This document shows positions 7,136-8,678 of a stretch of DNA of 8,678 bases, piece by piece. Numbering within the stretch: position 1 is the stretch's first letter; each line of letters begins with the position of its first letter. The notes beneath the pieces are model-generated. The model searched no databases and was not told where the DNA came from. It was given only the letters and a program-made list of their open reading frames with translations. This DNA comes from Candidatus Atribacteria bacterium 4572_76. Its GTDB lineage: Bacteria; Atribacterota; Phoenicimicrobiia; Phoenicimicrobiales; Phoenicimicrobiaceae. A program made the position numbers and the translations under genes. Location of the stretch: assembly GCA_002084865.1 (NCBI GenBank), contig NBMG01000109.1, positions 1-8,678 of the forward strand, given 5' to 3'.

Positions 7136-8143
7136 TTAGTAAATCTCAGCAAATTTATCTATATTGTCTTTTTCAAATATATATGGTTCGCCCATTACTG
7201 CTTCGTTATCTGGACCTATCTTAATTTCTCCCATTCTACCGACCTTCATTACTTCACCCTCTTTGCCTTGAAATTCACCCTGAACCAATTTATAGGCAAT
7301 ATAAGTTGATGAATAACCTAAATCAATAGGGTTCCAAAGTGACATTTGTCTACAGGTACCATTTTTAATATATTGCTTCATTTCAGATGGCAAGCCAAGA
7401 CCGGTGAGTTCAATCTTTCCTGATTTTCCAGCATCTTCTAAAGCCTTTCCAGTTGCTGCGATACCAACAGTTGTGGGTGAAATAATCCCTCTTAAATTAG
7501 GATAAGATTTAAATAATCCCATTGCTTCCCGGTAACTCTTATCGGAAAGGTCATCACCATATACCACTGCAACCAAGCTCATATCTTTATAAGCGGGTTC
7601 TTTTAGTTCCTCTTTCATCCATTCAATCCAGGTGTTTTGGTTGGTAGCCTGAGAAGAAGCACTTAAAATAGCAATTTCGCCCTTGTAGTCAATTAAATTT
7701 GCCAACATTTTTACCTGACTTCTGCCAATAAACTCACTACTAGATGGAGCCAAGTGAAGTATTCGTCCTTCTGGTGCAATTCCTGAATCAAAGGAAATTA
7801 CTGTAATCCCGCTATTCATCGCTCTTTTACAAATAGGAACCAGAGCATCTACATCATTTGCAGAAATAACTATGGCATCTACTTTCTGGGCAATAAGCGA
7901 GTCAATAATTTCTATCTGACCCTCGGCAGTTGGTGTGGTGGGTCCTTGATAAATAAGTTCAATGCCACCAAGTTCTTCAGCTGCTTCCAAACCTCCATCT
8001 CTACAAGCTTCAAAAAAGGCATTCCCCAAGTTTTTAACTAACATAGCAATTCGAACATTTTCTTTTGCTCCTACAAAAGAAACCACAGATAAGATAAAAA
8101 TCGCGATCAAAACTATTGTCAGTATAAATTTTTGCTTTTTCAT
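7136..8143 (-). CDS. rhaS: rhamnose ABC transporter periplasmic substrate-binding protein
   Basis: Periplasmic binding protein of the ribose-binding type (peripla_BP_4 family), 335 residues, intact. Residues 1-26 form a Sec signal peptide: basic start MKKQK, a hydrophobic core, and a likely cut after VGA. There is no lipobox Cys, so the mature protein should be soluble in a periplasm. The mature part has the two-lobe pattern: IAMLVKNLGNAFFEACRDG, DAIVISANDVDALVPICKRA, FDSGIAPEGR, then GIISPTTVGIAATGKAL and the C-terminal MSLWNPIDLGYSSTYIAYKLVQG followed by GRMGE, which is characteristic of the rhamnose-binding subgroup. AAGGAGGT lies 7 nt upstream of the start. As first gene of the operon, behind a strong promoter and before a hairpin, it is placed for high expression. 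Confidence 0.92.
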   Translation of the reverse strand: MKKQKFILTIVLIAIFILSVVSFVGAKENVRIAMLVKNLGNAFFEACRDGGLEAAEELGGIELIYQGPTTPTAEGQIEIIDSLIAQKVDAIVISANDVDALVPICKRAMNSGITVISFDSGIAPEGRILHLAPSSSEFIGRSQVKMLANLIDYKGEIAILSASSQATNQNTWIEWMKEELKEPAYKDMSLVAVVYGDDLSDKSYREAMGLFKSYPNLRGIISPTTVGIAATGKALEDAGKSGKIELTGLGLPSEMKQYIKNGTCRQMSLWNPIDLGYSSTYIAYKLVQGEFQGKEGEVMKVGRMGEIKIGPDNEAVMGEPYIFEKDNIDKFAEIY

Positions 8144-8150
8144 TTTATTT

Positions 8151-8158
8151 ACCTCCTT
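8151..8158 (-). promoter_or_regulatory. Shine-Dalgarno site of rhaS
   Basis: AAGGAGGT, a near-perfect anti-16S match, lies 7 nt before the ATG at 8143. It is the strongest ribosome-binding site in the window and fits the need for excess binding protein. Confidence 0.85.
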
Positions 8159-8162
8159 TTTT

Positions 8163-8197
8163 AGATAAAATGAAAACTACTTGATAATATTTTATCT
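8163..8197. repeat. 9-bp inverted repeat spanning the rhaS -10 box and leader
   Basis: AGATAAAAT (8163-8171) and ATTTTATCT (8189-8197) are perfect inverted copies 17 nt apart. The right arm contains the -10 hexamer of the rhaS promoter and the left arm lies in the short leader just ahead of the ribosome-binding site. It is a second candidate operator, interleaved with the repeat at 8180-8231. In such AT-rich DNA chance is a real alternative. Confidence 0.5.
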
Positions 8198-8231
8198 ATT
8201 TATTATCTTTTTGTCAAGACACATTATCAAG
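8180..8231. promoter_or_regulatory. inverted-repeat operator candidate bracketing the rhaS promoter
   Basis: CTTGATAAT (8180-8188) and ATTATCAAG (8223-8231) are perfect 9-bp inverted copies. One abuts the -10 box and overlaps the predicted transcription start; the other lies 5 bp upstream of the -35 box. A further GATAAT sits in the promoter spacer. This placement is expected for sites of the divergent DeoR-type repressor, bound separately or through looping. Binding is inferred. Confidence 0.6.
8189..8217 (-). promoter_or_regulatory. sigma-70-type promoter of the rhamnose operon
   Basis: On the minus strand TTGACA (8217-8212, consensus) is followed after exactly 17 nt by TAAAAT (8194-8189, one mismatch). 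Transcription should start near 8182, giving a leader of about 40 nt before rhaS. It is the best promoter in the window and is positioned for the whole rhaS-to-rhaB operon. Confidence 0.8.
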
Positions 8232-8244
8232 ATTTTTTCATATA

Positions 8245-8273
8245 TTGACTTTATTTTCATCATATAATATAAT
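8245..8273 (+). promoter_or_regulatory. divergent sigma-70-type promoter towards the regulator
   Basis: TTGACT (8245-8250) and TATAAT (8268-8273) are separated by 17 nt on the plus strand. Transcription would start near 8280, giving an unusually long leader of about 310 nt before the regulator start at 8593. Its -35 box lies only 27 bp from that of the rhaS promoter, so one operator zone could control both. A weaker alternative nearer the gene is TTGTTT (8491-8496) with CATAAT (8514-8519), 17 nt apart, in the flank of the palindromic repeat. Confidence 0.6.
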
Positions 8274-8312
8274 GTGACTGTAGCCCAAAAAGCTTAAAAA
8301 TATTTAAAAGCA

Positions 8313-8371
8313 GGTTATATACAATATTTTACAGTATTATAGACCACTGTGTGTAGCATATTGTAATAACC
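8313..8371 (+). promoter_or_regulatory. long imperfect hairpin in the regulator leader
   Basis: GGTTATATACAATAT (8313-8327) pairs with ATATTGTAATAACC (8358-8371) with a single bulged base, and within the loop ACAGT (8331-8335) pairs with ACTGT (8346-8350) around a 10-nt loop. It lies downstream of the plus-strand promoter, so it would be in the leader RNA. No known riboswitch is recognised. It may be a regulatory structure, an operator, or the remains of a mobile palindromic element. Confidence 0.5.
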
Positions 8372-8408
8372 TTATAATAAATTTTAATTTATCGGTAGTA
8401 ATTATCCT

Positions 8409-8519
8409 GGGGCACGATGCATCGTGCCCACAAGAGACAGTAAGCAACAAACGACAATGGCACGATTCATTGTGCCCCTACATTGCTATTTTGTTTACTT
8501 TTTAGGTAGTAATCATAAT
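8409..8519. repeat. dispersed palindromic repeat, copy B, two palindromes with a 29-bp spacer
   Basis: The first palindrome (8410-8429) is identical over 20 bp to the one at 3492-3511. The second (8459-8476) is an imperfect version, GGCACGATTCATTGTGCC. Read from 8409 to 8478 the element has GGGGCAC...GTGCCCC ends: its two 20-bp termini are inverted copies matching at 18 of 20 positions, which gives a MITE-like layout. From 8477 to about 8519 the flank matches that of copy A. It holds no gene. Confidence 0.8.
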
Positions 8520-8592
8520 ATTAAATAAATAAAATTAAATAGAATATTGTAAATAAAATTTATTAACATTTATTAATAGGTGGAAAAAGTAT

Positions 8593-8678
8593 ATGAGCAA
8601 AGCAGAACGACTTGAAAAGATATTAGATTTAATCCAAAATAGTAATTTTATCTCTCCGGCAGAACTTGCTGAGAAAAT
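8593..8678 (+). CDS. DeoR-family transcriptional regulator, N-terminal fragment cut by the window edge
   Basis: Twenty-eight codons are visible, beginning MSKAERLEKILDLIQ and continuing NSNFISPAELAEK. This is the start of a DeoR-type winged helix-turn-helix, in which such proteins bind DNA with the N-terminus and sense a phosphorylated sugar with the C-terminal domain. AGGTGG lies 9 nt before the ATG, supporting the start. It is divergent from the rhamnose operon, as rhaR is in rhizobial rhamnose loci, so it is the probable repressor of that operon, with rhamnulose, its phosphate or another pathway intermediate as a possible inducer. The family call rests on few residues; the role rests on context. 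Confidence 0.7.
   Translation, partial: MSKAERLEKILDLIQNSNFISPAELAEK

Noticed and set aside
8409..8478. CRISPR array from repeated GGGCACGAT units
   Set aside because: There are only two units here and one 5 kb away, the units are palindromic and of unequal quality, and there are no regular spacers or cas genes.

Overview
The window is AT-rich bacterial DNA carrying one recognisable locus: an L-rhamnose uptake and catabolism operon on the minus strand, a divergently transcribed DeoR-type regulator whose first 28 codons lie at the right edge, and a 2-oxo-acid dehydrogenase E2 gene at the left end. Reading the operon in its own direction (right to left), the order is periplasmic binding protein (rhaS), ABC ATPase (rhaT), two permeases (rhaP, rhaQ), rhamnose mutarotase (rhaM), class II aldolase (rhaD) and rhamnulokinase (rhaB). 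The layout closely resembles the known DeoR-controlled rhaR-rhaSTPQ-mutarotase-kinase locus of rhizobia, with an aldolase inserted before the kinase. L-rhamnose isomerase is not in the window. The binding protein has a Sec signal peptide without a lipobox cysteine, which suggests a cell with an outer membrane. Base composition and gene style would fit a low-GC lineage such as Atribacterota, but this taxonomic guess is weak.

Region by region: 44-1197 holds an E2 acyltransferase gene split by a frame change; 1309-2606 rhamnulokinase, split; 2620-3414 intact aldolase; 3512-3805 mutarotase with an abnormal C-terminus supplied by a dispersed palindromic repeat; 3822-5778 two overlapping permease genes, the second apparently short by about a dozen residues; 5791-7033 ABC ATPase, split; 7072-7102 an intercistronic hairpin; 7136-8143 intact binding protein; 8144-8592 a 450-bp divergent control region with two back-to-back sigma-70-type promoters, inverted repeats that exactly bracket the operon promoter, a long imperfect hairpin and a copy of the palindromic repeat; 8593 onward the regulator.

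The most striking property is damage. Three genes (E2, rhaB, rhaT) do not just shift frame: each also lacks a stretch of conserved protein at the break (roughly 38, 45 and 85-90 residues by family comparison). rhaQ lacks about 12 residues in frame, and rhaM has both a 12-bp tandem duplication and a foreign tail. Intact neighbours (rhaS, rhaP, rhaD) show that this is not general poor sequence. Either the locus is decaying through multiple independent internal deletions, or the assembly collapsed short segments at several places. The sequence alone cannot decide between these, and read mapping or PCR across the junctions would.

If the operon were intact it would work as follows: RhaS binds rhamnose outside the inner membrane, RhaPQ-RhaT import it, RhaM interconverts anomers, an isomerase encoded elsewhere makes rhamnulose, RhaB phosphorylates it, and the aldolase splits rhamnulose-1-phosphate to dihydroxyacetone phosphate and lactaldehyde. 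I find no CRISPR array, tRNA, rRNA or transposase gene.
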